The notes under the pieces were generated by a model that worked only from the letters and a program-made list of their open reading frames with translations, searched no databases and had not been told where the DNA came from. Both the position numbers and the translations under genes were made by a program. Source: JBBQXK01 sp038251625 (GTDB taxonomy: Bacteria; Pseudomonadota; Alphaproteobacteria; Rhodobacterales; Rhodobacteraceae). Taken from it: a stretch of 26,208 nt of DNA. This document shows, one piece after another, positions 8,178 through 15,053 of this stretch (its first letter is position 1; every line of letters begins with the position of its first letter). Location of the stretch: NCBI GenBank assembly GCA_038251625.1, contig JBBSBE010000046.1:1-26208 (forward strand), given 5' to 3'.

Positions 8178-8618
8178 TCAGTCGTCTTCACCACCACCAT
8201 CACCTTCGCCCGAACCGCCACCATCAGACCCGTCATGGTCATCATCACCGCCATTGTCATCACCGGCATCGTGGCTTTCGTCGTGGTCGCTCGCGCTGTC
8301 GTCCTCGCCGTCATCGTCAAGAAAGTCGCCATCGTGCGTGCTGGTTTCCACGCCCGTTCCGGTGCCACCTGCGCCCGCCGTGTACGACTCGGTCTTCAGA
8401 ACCTGGCCGGTTGCCTTGTCATACACGGTTTCGACCTTCACACCGTCCTTGACCGCCTCGACCTTCACCTGCGTGGTCCCGTCAACCACTTCGATGTTGG
8501 CGTATCCCTGACCGACATAAGTCGAGGTCACATCCGCCGCCGTGATCTCTGCCATCGCGGCCCCCGCGGAAAGCACCGCAAGCGCCGTCAGACCCATCAG
8601 TTTTGCACGCATTGTCAT
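8178..8618 (-). CDS. Secreted PepSY-like protein with highly acidic Asp/Gly-rich tail
   Basis: The 146-residue product has a clean signal peptide (MTMRAKLMGLTALAVLSAGA, AMA then EI). A compact domain at about 24-80 contains VTSTYVGQGYANIEVVDG, VKVEAVKDGVKVETVYD and KATGQVLKTES. The pattern of a helix followed by strands and a TGQVL turn is PepSY-like. From about residue 98 onward the tail is dominated by Asp, Glu, Gly, Ser and His (DDNGGDDDHDGSDGGG and similar). The ATG at 8618 is supported by GGAGGAG at 7 bases. It is the first gene of the unit leading to the second secreted protein and the membrane LuxR regulator. The acidic tail lacks the GGxGxD nonapeptide of RTX toxins. Confidence 0.82.
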   Translation of the reverse strand: MTMRAKLMGLTALAVLSAGAAMAEITAADVTSTYVGQGYANIEVVDGTTQVKVEAVKDGVKVETVYDKATGQVLKTESYTAGAGGTGTGVETSTHDGDFLDDDGEDDSASDHDESHDAGDDNGGDDDHDGSDGGGSGEGDGGGEDD

Positions 8619-8633
8619 CTGTCTCTCCTCCTT

Positions 8634-8653
8634 TTCGGACCGCCTGATCCGAA
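8634..8653. promoter_or_regulatory. Inverted repeat upstream of the PepSY-like/LuxR operon
   Basis: A perfect 6-bp inverted repeat, TTCGGA-8nt-TCCGAA, sits just upstream of the ribosome binding site of the first gene. It could be an operator or a leader hairpin of this unit. There is no direct evidence of protein binding, and I could not assign a convincing promoter near it. Confidence 0.3.
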
Positions 8654-8832
8654 CAAGATTTCAAATCCGCCACCCGAACGGGCAAACGATGACAGAAGGC
8701 AGACACGTATTGGCCCGCAGCATCCATTGACCGCAAGGCTTATGCGGCCACAATCGGACGCGAGTTCACGCGCCTAAACCAATGTTTATGCAGAAATGCC
8801 GCATGAAACGCGCGTCAGGGCAAGCGCGCCGG

Positions 8833-10065
8833 TCAGATCTTCATGTCGAACCCGAGGTGCTTGGCCACCGTGAAGATGTCCTTGTCGCCACGCCCGCACA
8901 TGTTCATCACGATGATATGCTCGCGCGGCAGGTCCGGTGCGATCTTCATCACATGCGCCAGTGCGTGCGAAGGCTCGAGCGCGGGGATGATGCCTTCCAG
9001 CTTGCACGACAGCTGGAACGCCTCCAGCGCCTCGGCATCGGTGATCGACACATATTCTGCGCGGCCTGTATCATGCAGCCAGGCATGTTCCGGGCCGATG
9101 CCGGGATAATCGAGCCCCGCCGAAATCGAGAACCCTTCCAGGATTTGCCCGTCCAGATCTTGCAGCAGGTAGGTCCGGTTGCCGTGCAGCACGCCGGGGC
9201 GCCCACCGGTCAGGCTGGCGCAATGCTGCATCCGGTCGTCCACGCCCTTGCCGCCCGCTTCCACGCCGATGATGCGAACCGTGGGATCGTCAAGGAACGG
9301 ATAGAACAGCCCCATCGCGTTCGACCCGCCGCCAATAGCCGCGATCACCGTATCAGGCAGGCGCCCCTCACCTTCCTGTTCGGCCAGTTGCCAGCGCACT
9401 TCCTTGCCAATGATGCTCTGGAAATCGCGCACCATCGCCGGATAGGGATGCGGGCCCGCCACCGTGCCGATGCAGTAGAACGTGTCGCGCACGTTTGTCA
9501 CCCAGTCGCGCAACGCATCGTTCATCGCGTCCTTGAGCGTGCCACGTCCAGAGGTCACCGGAATCACCTCGGCCCCCAGAAGCCGCATCCGGAACACGTT
9601 CGGCGCCTGCCGCTCCACATCATGCGCGCCCATGTAGACCACGCATTTAAGCCCGAACTTGGCGCAGACCGTTGCCGTCGCCACCCCGTGCTGCCCAGCC
9701 CCGGTTTCGGCGATGATGCGCGATTTGCCCATGCGGCGGGCCAGAATGATCTGCCCCAGCACGTTGTTGATCTTGTGCGCCCCGGTGTGGTTCAATTCAT
9801 CCCGCTTGAGGTAGATCTTCGCGCCGCCGAAATGATCCGTCATCCGCTCGGCGAAATAGAGCGGCGAGGGGCGGCCCACGTAATGCTTCCACAGCCACTC
9901 CATCTCGGCCCAGAAATCGGGGTCGGTCTTGGCAAACTCGTAGCGCGCTTCCAGATCAAGGATCAGCGGCATCAGCGTCTCGGATACGAACCGCCCACCG
10001 AAAATGCCGAAGCGGCCCGCTTCATCGGGGCCCGTCTTGTAGCTGTTGATGCGATCGTCGGGCAT
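8833..10065 (-). CDS. trpB: Tryptophan synthase beta subunit
   Basis: The 410-residue protein is full length. It condenses indole with L-serine using pyridoxal phosphate to make tryptophan. The PLP lysine is Lys98 in ELNHTGAHKINN, the catalytic Glu lies in AETGAGQHG, and the phosphate-binding loop is GGGSNAMG near residue 245. The C-terminus holds LEPSHALAH and MCGRGDKD. The ATG at 10065 is preceded by GGAGG at ideal spacing. No trpA is visible in the window. trpF, usually adjacent in this group, lies about 3.5 kb upstream beyond four other genes. A weak GC-rich hairpin follows the stop. Confidence 0.97.
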   Translation of the reverse strand: MPDDRINSYKTGPDEAGRFGIFGGRFVSETLMPLILDLEARYEFAKTDPDFWAEMEWLWKHYVGRPSPLYFAERMTDHFGGAKIYLKRDELNHTGAHKINNVLGQIILARRMGKSRIIAETGAGQHGVATATVCAKFGLKCVVYMGAHDVERQAPNVFRMRLLGAEVIPVTSGRGTLKDAMNDALRDWVTNVRDTFYCIGTVAGPHPYPAMVRDFQSIIGKEVRWQLAEQEGEGRLPDTVIAAIGGGSNAMGLFYPFLDDPTVRIIGVEAGGKGVDDRMQHCASLTGGRPGVLHGNRTYLLQDLDGQILEGFSISAGLDYPGIGPEHAWLHDTGRAEYVSITDAEALEAFQLSCKLEGIIPALEPSHALAHVMKIAPDLPREHIIVMNMCGRGDKDIFTVAKHLGFDMKI

Positions 10066-10160
10066 GGCGCGCCTCCTGCAGGATTTGCACCATCATAGAA
10101 ACCTGCGCGCGCCAGCGGTAGGGGGTGACGCGCGCAGAAATGCGCCTGCGACGCGGGGCC

Positions 10161-10790
10161 TCAGCCGAACCCGTAATAAGCCAGGACGCCGTTGTACCAT
10201 TTGCCCGCAAGGTTCCCGTCGAATTCGTGCAGGTCAGGGCTGCGCTCAACCGCGCCCGCATCGGCGCGCACGCCAAGCCTTGGCGCGTCCCAGTCGATCC
10301 GGTCGATCAGGCGGCGCGGCACGACCCGCTGATGCTCTACCCCCAACTCGCCCGATGCCACGATGAACAGCGGAACAGACCAGTCACCCGTGTCGATCAC
10401 TACGTCCATCACGCTGCCAGCCTCGCCATCCCGCGCCAAGACCGGCGCGCCGATGAGCGACAACAGCGATTGCACCCTGTCACCCGGCACGTCGGTGGGC
10501 GACAAGACCTCTTCCCCCGGCATCCGGCAAACCACGGCACCGCCTGCCACTGGCGCGCCTACGCCCGCTTCATCGAACCGCCCCGGCCAAAGGCCATTTT
10601 CAACGTCTGGCGCCGCCATCGAACCGATGGCCACGGCGCATTGCGACCGCTCGAACCAACGCCCAAGCCGCGTGATCGCGTGGGTCACGCGCAGGGCCTG
10701 AGGCTCAACAAAAAGATCGATCAGCGCGTGCCGCCCTGAATCGCTGTCTTCGACAGTCAGAGATTTCAGGTCTTTCAGTCGGATCAGCAT
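10161..10790 (-). CDS. PRC-barrel-like domain protein
   Basis: The 209-residue protein begins MLIRLKDLKSLTVEDSDSGR and appears to contain PRC-barrel-like units. One is N-terminal (LTVEDSDSGRHALIDLFVEP, ITRLGRWFERSQCAVAIGS). The second starts near residue 115 (LIGAPVLARDGEAGSVMDVV, WSVPLFIVASGELGVEHQRV, VVPRRLIDRIDWD). PRC barrels occur in photosynthetic reaction-centre subunit H, in RimM and in many stand-alone stress-associated proteins. The role here is unknown. The ATG at 10790 has AAAGGGA upstream. A longer frame to 10868 exists, but the extension lacks features. It is transcribed divergently from the nuclease-like gene at 10997. Confidence 0.7.
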   Translation of the reverse strand: MLIRLKDLKSLTVEDSDSGRHALIDLFVEPQALRVTHAITRLGRWFERSQCAVAIGSMAAPDVENGLWPGRFDEAGVGAPVAGGAVVCRMPGEEVLSPTDVPGDRVQSLLSLIGAPVLARDGEAGSVMDVVIDTGDWSVPLFIVASGELGVEHQRVVPRRLIDRIDWDAPRLGVRADAGAVERSPDLHEFDGNLAGKWYNGVLAYYGFG

Positions 10791-10996
10791 GGCATCCCTT
10801 TCGTCTCGTCGCGGCGGGTGATCCCGCCAAAGCGTGCTAACGCGGATCGCGGCGCCAGGGTTCCGCATCTTGGCCGTCAGGCGGGCCCAAGGATGGCACT
10901 GCGGGCCATCGTCAAAAACCGCCCGCCGTCTTTGGCGAGGGGCGCGCGCATGCTAAAGTTGTGCCGATCTGGACCGTTTCATTTGGAGGCGCAGCC

Positions 10997-12043
10997 GTGG
11001 CCGCACGCACCGTCAGCTTTACCACCTTCAACCTCTACAACCTGAACGAGCCGGGCCTGCCCATCTACACCGACCGCGAGGGCTGGTCGCAGGAGGAATA
11101 CGACCGCAAGATCGCCTGGACAGCGCGGATGCTGCGCGAGATGTCGGCGGATGTGATCGGATTTCAGGAGGTCTGGCACGGCCAAAGCCTGACCAACGCC
11201 CTCGCCGCCGCCGGAATGGCCGAAAGCCACGCACTGATCGTGCCGCAGGGCCACGCAGGCCAGCGCATCGTCTGTGCCGCAGCGGTGGCGCGCGAGGTGC
11301 TGGTGGGCGAACCCGCATGGATCACCGATTTCCCACCCGATTTCGTGCTGCGCAGCAAAGGCGACGACCCCCAGACCGAGGAGATTGCGGTCAGCGTCAC
11401 CGGTTTCTCGCGCCCCGTGCTGCGGTTGACGATCCGCCCGCGCGCAAGCGGCCCCATGATTGCTGTCTATGTCTGCCATTTCAAATCGAAGGGCCCCACG
11501 AAAATCTTCCGCGAACCGTGGTATGACCGCGACATCTACAGCCAGCACAGCGAGGCGATCGGCGGCGCCCTTTCGACGATCCGCCGCACGGCGGAAGCCA
11601 CCGCCCTGCGCATGATGCTGACGACAGAGATGAAGGGAACCGACACGCCCGTTGTGGTGATAGGCGACTGCAACGACGGCCAGCATTCCAACACGCTGAA
11701 CCTGATGACCGGCCAACCCCGGTTCCTGACCGCCCTTGCCGAAGGCGGCGGCGACACCGACCTTTATACCTCCCAGACCCTGCAACAATACCGCAGCCAG
11801 ACGGATGTGTACTACACGCACATTTTCCAGGACACGCGCGAATCGCTCGACCATATCCTCGTCAGCCAGGAGTTCTACGATAACTCGCGCCGCCGGATCT
11901 GGGCCTTTGACGGGCTGACCATCGCGAACGACCACCTGAACGACGATGCACACAAGGAAGCGGGCACCGGCGATCACGGCGTGGTGCGGGCCAAGTTCAA
12001 ATACATGCCCGCAAAGGCGGTGTTGTCTGCACCCAACGCCTGA
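10997..12043 (+). CDS. Endonuclease/exonuclease/phosphatase family protein
   Basis: The 348-residue protein has the full EEP-fold motif set: SFTTFNLYNLN (Asn12), DVIGFQEVW (metal-binding Glu58), VYVCHFKSKGP (catalytic His), VVIGDCNDG (Asp/Asn pair), RESLDHILVSQ and the terminal GTGDHGVVRAKF (Asp-His). This fold hydrolyses phosphodiester bonds in nucleic acids, inositol phosphates or sphingomyelin. The substrate cannot be read from sequence. No signal peptide is evident. I chose GTG at 10997 because GGAGG sits 7 bases upstream. The GTG at 10961 in the same frame has no ribosome binding site. It points away from the PRC-barrel-like gene. Confidence 0.85.
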   Translation: MAARTVSFTTFNLYNLNEPGLPIYTDREGWSQEEYDRKIAWTARMLREMSADVIGFQEVWHGQSLTNALAAAGMAESHALIVPQGHAGQRIVCAAAVAREVLVGEPAWITDFPPDFVLRSKGDDPQTEEIAVSVTGFSRPVLRLTIRPRASGPMIAVYVCHFKSKGPTKIFREPWYDRDIYSQHSEAIGGALSTIRRTAEATALRMMLTTEMKGTDTPVVVIGDCNDGQHSNTLNLMTGQPRFLTALAEGGGDTDLYTSQTLQQYRSQTDVYYTHIFQDTRESLDHILVSQEFYDNSRRRIWAFDGLTIANDHLNDDAHKEAGTGDHGVVRAKFKYMPAKAVLSAPNA

Positions 12044-12172
12044 GGTCCGGCACCCGATGAATTGCGCCACTCACACGCCTGTGATCGGTGGCGCTGAAAC
12101 TTGTGCACGAAAGGCTCCGTTCCTTGCTCCGTAGACCGGCCGCCTCTGGCCCCCGATCAAGTGGAGTGACCC

Positions 12173-12949
12173 ATGAACCGCATCCTGACTGGCCTTCTTC
12201 TTTCTGCTGCCTTCGCCACACCTGTCGCTGCCGAAACGGCCATCGGCCTGACCGGCGACAAGACCCTTGTGATGATCGACACCGCCACGGCGGGTGTCAC
12301 CGGCATGGTCGAGGTGCAGGGCGTGTCCTCCCTGCTGGGTATCGACTATCGCCCGGCCAACGGCACGCTGATCGGGGTGACGGATGCCCAAGCCATCGTG
12401 CTGATCGACCCGATGACCGGTGCCACCACGGAAATGGCCAAGATGGGCACCATGCTGCCGGTATCGGACGCGCCGGTGGTGGTTGATGTGAACCCCGCCG
12501 CCGACAAGCTGCGCTTCATGTCGGGCACCACGAACCACCGTGTGAACATGGACACCGGCGAAGTGACGGTGGATGGCAGCCTCGCTTTCGTGGCCGAAGA
12601 CATGCACGCGGGCGAAGCGCCTGCCATCGCCGCTGCTGCCTATATCAACAGCTACGGCAAGCCCGAGAAGACGGCGATGTTCAACATCGACTCGACCATT
12701 TCAGCGGTGATCCAGCAGACAAAACCGAACGACGGCACGCTTTCGGCCATCGGCAAGCTTGGCGTTGCGCTCGATGGGCCTGTGGGCTTTGACGTGGCCA
12801 CCGCCGCAGACGGCACCAACACCGCGTGGCTTGCGGCCCTTGGCGGTCTGCATACCGTCGATCTTGCCACCGGCAAGGTCACGGGCAGCTGGCCGCTTGA
12901 AGGCGTGGACGGCGCGATCCGTGATCTCGCGGTCCTGCCTGCGATGTAA
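12173..12949 (+). CDS. DUF4394 secreted beta-repeat protein
   Basis: The 258-residue protein has a signal peptide (MNRILTGLLLSAAFATPVAA, then ET). The mature region has the DUF4394 pattern: AIGLTGDKTLVMIDTATAGV, LLGIDYRPANGTLIGVTDAQ, VDVNPAADKLRFMS and TTNHRVNMDTGEVTVDGSL, with a C-terminal LHTVDLATGKVTGSWPL. These short repeated strands suggest a beta-propeller-like fold outside the cytoplasm. No function is established. GGAGTG precedes the ATG at 12173. It follows the EEP gene by 129 bases on the same strand, and a hairpin terminator follows. Confidence 0.88.
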   Translation: MNRILTGLLLSAAFATPVAAETAIGLTGDKTLVMIDTATAGVTGMVEVQGVSSLLGIDYRPANGTLIGVTDAQAIVLIDPMTGATTEMAKMGTMLPVSDAPVVVDVNPAADKLRFMSGTTNHRVNMDTGEVTVDGSLAFVAEDMHAGEAPAIAAAAYINSYGKPEKTAMFNIDSTISAVIQQTKPNDGTLSAIGKLGVALDGPVGFDVATAADGTNTAWLAALGGLHTVDLATGKVTGSWPLEGVDGAIRDLAVLPAM

Positions 12950-12963
12950 GGTTTTCCCCCAAA

Positions 12964-12991
12964 GGCCCTGCCGCGTGTGTTTGGCAGGGCC
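12964..12991 (+). terminator. Probable terminator after the DUF4394 gene
   Basis: A 9-bp perfect stem GGCCCTGCC/GGCAGGGCC with a 10-nt loop begins 15 bases after the stop. It is followed by GTGTTT, so the T-tract is weak. Confidence 0.5.
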
Positions 12992-13017
12992 GTGTTTCCG
13001 GCACCTTTGTCGGGTGT

Positions 13018-13047
13018 GCGGGCGCCTCGCTTCCACGAGGCGCCCGC
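13018..13047. terminator. Long GC stem-loop between convergent DUF4394 and MOSC genes
   Basis: A 12-bp perfect stem (CGGGCGCCTCG core, 6-nt loop CTTCCA) lies 26 bases past the MOSC stop on the minus strand and 69 bases past the DUF4394 stop on the plus strand. No T-tract follows on either side. It may act as a transcript-end barrier for both converging genes. Confidence 0.35.
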
Positions 13048-13072
13048 GGCATTTCCCGGGCGCGGCGCAGTG

Positions 13073-13534
13073 TCAGGCCAGCCGCAGCCTGTCGCCGACG
13101 GCAATCTCTCCACCCTCGATGATCCGGGCATTCAGGCCCGACCGATGCGCCATCAGATCGCAGACGGTCTTGCCCGTCACCATGTCCAGATACCGGCAGG
13201 GCGTGTTCAGGCGCCCGCCCTCCAGCACCACATCCCCCACCAGAAACCGCCGCCCCACAAGATGGTTCAGCGGCACATCCTCGACCGTCAGGTTGCGGCG
13301 GTGTTCCGCTGGCGAAAGGTCGATCCCGTGATCGCGCTTCAGGGCCAGCAGGGTTTCCGCCTCGATCAGCGTGACCTCTCGGATATCCGGGAAGTCGGAA
13401 TACGTGCCCCGCCCGGTGGCATAGCGGTCCCCCTCGATCCCCACGCCGGGGATCAGAACGGCCCGATGCAGCGGCCGCATCGCGGCGCGCGCCTCAAGCC
13501 CCACATGGATCTGCAAAAGCCGGCCCTGCCACAT
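13073..13534 (-). CDS. MOSC domain protein
   Basis: The 153-residue protein is a stand-alone MOSC domain, the sulfur-carrier fold at the C-terminus of molybdenum-cofactor sulfurases and in YiiM-like reductases. Diagnostic pieces are GIEGDRYATGRGTYSDF, REVTLIEAETL, SPAEHRRNLTVEDVPLN, GRRFLVGDVVLEGGRLN and TPCRYLDMVTG with the conserved Cys. The partner and substrate are unknown. The ATG at 13534 lies 5 bases past the trpF stop with GGTAGGGGCG before it, so the gene is probably translationally coupled to trpF. The upstream open extension overlaps trpF and is not used. Confidence 0.88.
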   Translation of the reverse strand: MWQGRLLQIHVGLEARAAMRPLHRAVLIPGVGIEGDRYATGRGTYSDFPDIREVTLIEAETLLALKRDHGIDLSPAEHRRNLTVEDVPLNHLVGRRFLVGDVVLEGGRLNTPCRYLDMVTGKTVCDLMAHRSGLNARIIEGGEIAVGDRLRLA

Positions 13535-13539
13535 CGCCC

Positions 13540-14178
13540 CTACCCCGCCGCCGTTACAAAGGCCGCGATCAGCCCTTGGTCCTTGACCCCCGGCGCGCTT
13601 TCCACGCCGGACGCCACATCCACCTGCCGCGCGCCGGTCAGCCGCACCGCCTCGGCCACATTCGCAGGCGTCAGACCGCCTGCCAGCATCCAGGGCCGCA
13701 GCCATTTGCGCCCCACCAGCAACCGCCAGTCAAAGGCAACACCGTTTCCGCCCGGCAGCACGGCGCCCTTGGGCGGCTTGGCATCAATCATCACCTGATC
13801 TGCGGCAAGGCTCATCTCCATAAGCGCGGCCAGATCGCCCTCGTCGGCAATGCCCAGCACCTTCATGACGGGCAGCCCGTAGCGCGCCTTGACCGCAGCA
13901 ACGCGCGCGGGCGATTCGTGGCCGTGAAGCTGCAGCATGTCGATGGGAACGACATCCATGATCGCATCCAGCGCCGCGTCGTCGGCATCGACCGTCAGCG
14001 CCACCTTGCACAGCCCCTCGGGCGCTGCGAAGGCCAGCGCGCGCGCCTCGTCCAACGTGACGTAGCGCGGGGATTTGGGAAAGAAGTTCAGGCCCGCATA
14101 GGCCGCGCCTGCGGCCGCCACAGCCTTCATGTCTGCCGGGCCGCGCAGCCCGCAGATCTTGACCCGCACATCGCCCAT
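13540..14178 (-). CDS. trpF: Phosphoribosylanthranilate isomerase
   Basis: The 212-residue TIM-barrel enzyme performs the Amadori rearrangement in tryptophan synthesis, converting phosphoribosylanthranilate to CdRP. The catalytic Cys9 lies in VKICGLRGP and the catalytic Asp132 in VMIDAKPPKG. The phosphate-binding ends are LPGGNG and LAGGLTPANV. It starts 3 bases after the lapA stop and is followed 5 bases later by the MOSC gene, so all three probably share a transcript. Length and motifs are those of an intact enzyme. Confidence 0.95.
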   Translation of the reverse strand: MGDVRVKICGLRGPADMKAVAAAGAAYAGLNFFPKSPRYVTLDEARALAFAAPEGLCKVALTVDADDAALDAIMDVVPIDMLQLHGHESPARVAAVKARYGLPVMKVLGIADEGDLAALMEMSLAADQVMIDAKPPKGAVLPGGNGVAFDWRLLVGRKWLRPWMLAGGLTPANVAEAVRLTGARQVDVASGVESAPGVKDQGLIAAFVTAAG

Positions 14179-14181
14179 GGA

Positions 14182-14541
14182 TCAGCCCGCTTTCTTCTGC
14201 TCCAGAAGCGCGATCACATCATCCTGCACCACGCCCTTGGCATCACGCAGTTGCGCCAGTTCCCGTTCCAGCTTTGATACCTCGCGGTGCTTGACGGTGG
14301 CCGTCACCCGGTGCTTGCGCTCGCGCAGCCATTCCCAGACGAACCCGATCAACAGCCCCGCCGCAATGCCACCGAACATCACCACGTAAAGCGGCAGCGC
14401 GATGCGCCAATCCACCTGCGCAAGTTCAGCCAGATCAGGCGGCAGCGCGTTCACCACAACGGGCGCACGGTTGGCCAGCGCCACGGTGACCAGCACCAGC
14501 GCCACCAGGCCCAGGAATATGTAACGCAGAAAACGGATCAT
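14182..14541 (-). CDS. lapA: LapA family inner-membrane protein
   Basis: The 119-residue protein (MIRFLRYIFLGLVALVLVTV) has two membrane spans (about 7-24 and 48-70) and a cytoplasmic helical tail (HREVSKLERELAQLRDAKGV). This is the plan of LapA/DUF1049 proteins, which in E. coli act with LapB in controlling LPS assembly. In alphaproteobacteria lapA often follows ihfB, as it does here. The symbol rests on family and position. The ATG at 14541 has GGGGCTGGG upstream. Confidence 0.82.
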   Translation of the reverse strand: MIRFLRYIFLGLVALVLVTVALANRAPVVVNALPPDLAELAQVDWRIALPLYVVMFGGIAAGLLIGFVWEWLRERKHRVTATVKHREVSKLERELAQLRDAKGVVQDDVIALLEQKKAG

Positions 14542-14592
14542 GATGCCCAGCCCCGGTTCATTCTTGGCGGACCCCCCGGCGCGGGGCCCCAG

Positions 14593-14874
14593 TTACTTGC
14601 CGTTCAGCCGGTCGCGCAACAGCTTGCCCGTCTTGAAGAACGGCACCTTCTTGTCGTCCACCTGCACCGCTTCACCGGTGCGGGGGTTGCGCCCGATCCG
14701 CGCATCGCGCGACTTGACCGAGAACGCGCCGAAGCCGCGCAGTTCCACACGGTCGCCGCGTGCCAGCGCCTCGATAATCTCGTCAAAGACAGTCGCCACG
14801 ATCTTTTCAACGTGGCGCTGTGTCAGATGCGGGTTCTCTTCCGCAATCTTCGCAATCAGTTCGGAACGGATCAT
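14593..14874 (-). CDS. ihfB: Integration host factor subunit beta
   Basis: The 93-residue protein is the beta subunit of the DNA-bending heterodimer IHF. It starts MIRSELIAKIAEENPHLTQR and contains RVELRGFGAFSVKSRDAR and the beta-arm segment GRNPRTGEAVQVDDKKVPFF, whose Asn-Pro intercalates in the minor groove. The size is typical. It lies downstream of rpsA on the same strand, the order seen in many Proteobacteria, but a terminator in between suggests its own promoter. The T-rich stretch before the ATG (GGGGGGCTTTTTGT) includes a G-rich ribosome binding site. Confidence 0.95.
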   Translation of the reverse strand: MIRSELIAKIAEENPHLTQRHVEKIVATVFDEIIEALARGDRVELRGFGAFSVKSRDARIGRNPRTGEAVQVDDKKVPFFKTGKLLRDRLNGK

Positions 14875-14933
14875 ACAAAAAGCCCCCCGGGGATCGGTCG
14901 GCGTTCGGTTACGCCGCCATTCTTATTGCGGCG

Positions 14934-14961
14934 ACTATAGGCACAAATTCCGGTCGCACAA
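14934..14961 (-). promoter_or_regulatory. Candidate ihfB promoter
   Basis: On the minus strand TTGTGC and TATAGT are separated by 16 bases, about 60 bases upstream of the ihfB start and just downstream of the rpsA terminator. The -35 match is only partial, so this is a candidate. Confidence 0.35.
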
Positions 14962-15000
14962 ACAGGAAAACCCTTTGCAAGCAAGGGGGGCAGCCGAAAT

Positions 15001-15033
15001 GCGAAAGGCCCCACCGGTCTGGCGGGGCCTTTT
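15001..15033 (-). terminator. Intrinsic terminator of rpsA
   Basis: On the minus strand AAAGGCCCCGCC pairs with GGTGGGGCCTTT (one G-T pair) around a 5-nt loop, 21 bases past the rpsA stop. The paired A/T ends serve as the U-tract. The arrangement could terminate in both directions. Confidence 0.72.
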
Positions 15034-15053
15034 CTGCGGGCAAACGCCCGATC

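Noticed and set aside
7656..8618. RTX-type calcium-binding toxin repeats
   Set aside because: The Gly/Asp-rich tails lack the GGxGxDxUx nonapeptide periodicity. They are irregular low complexity.
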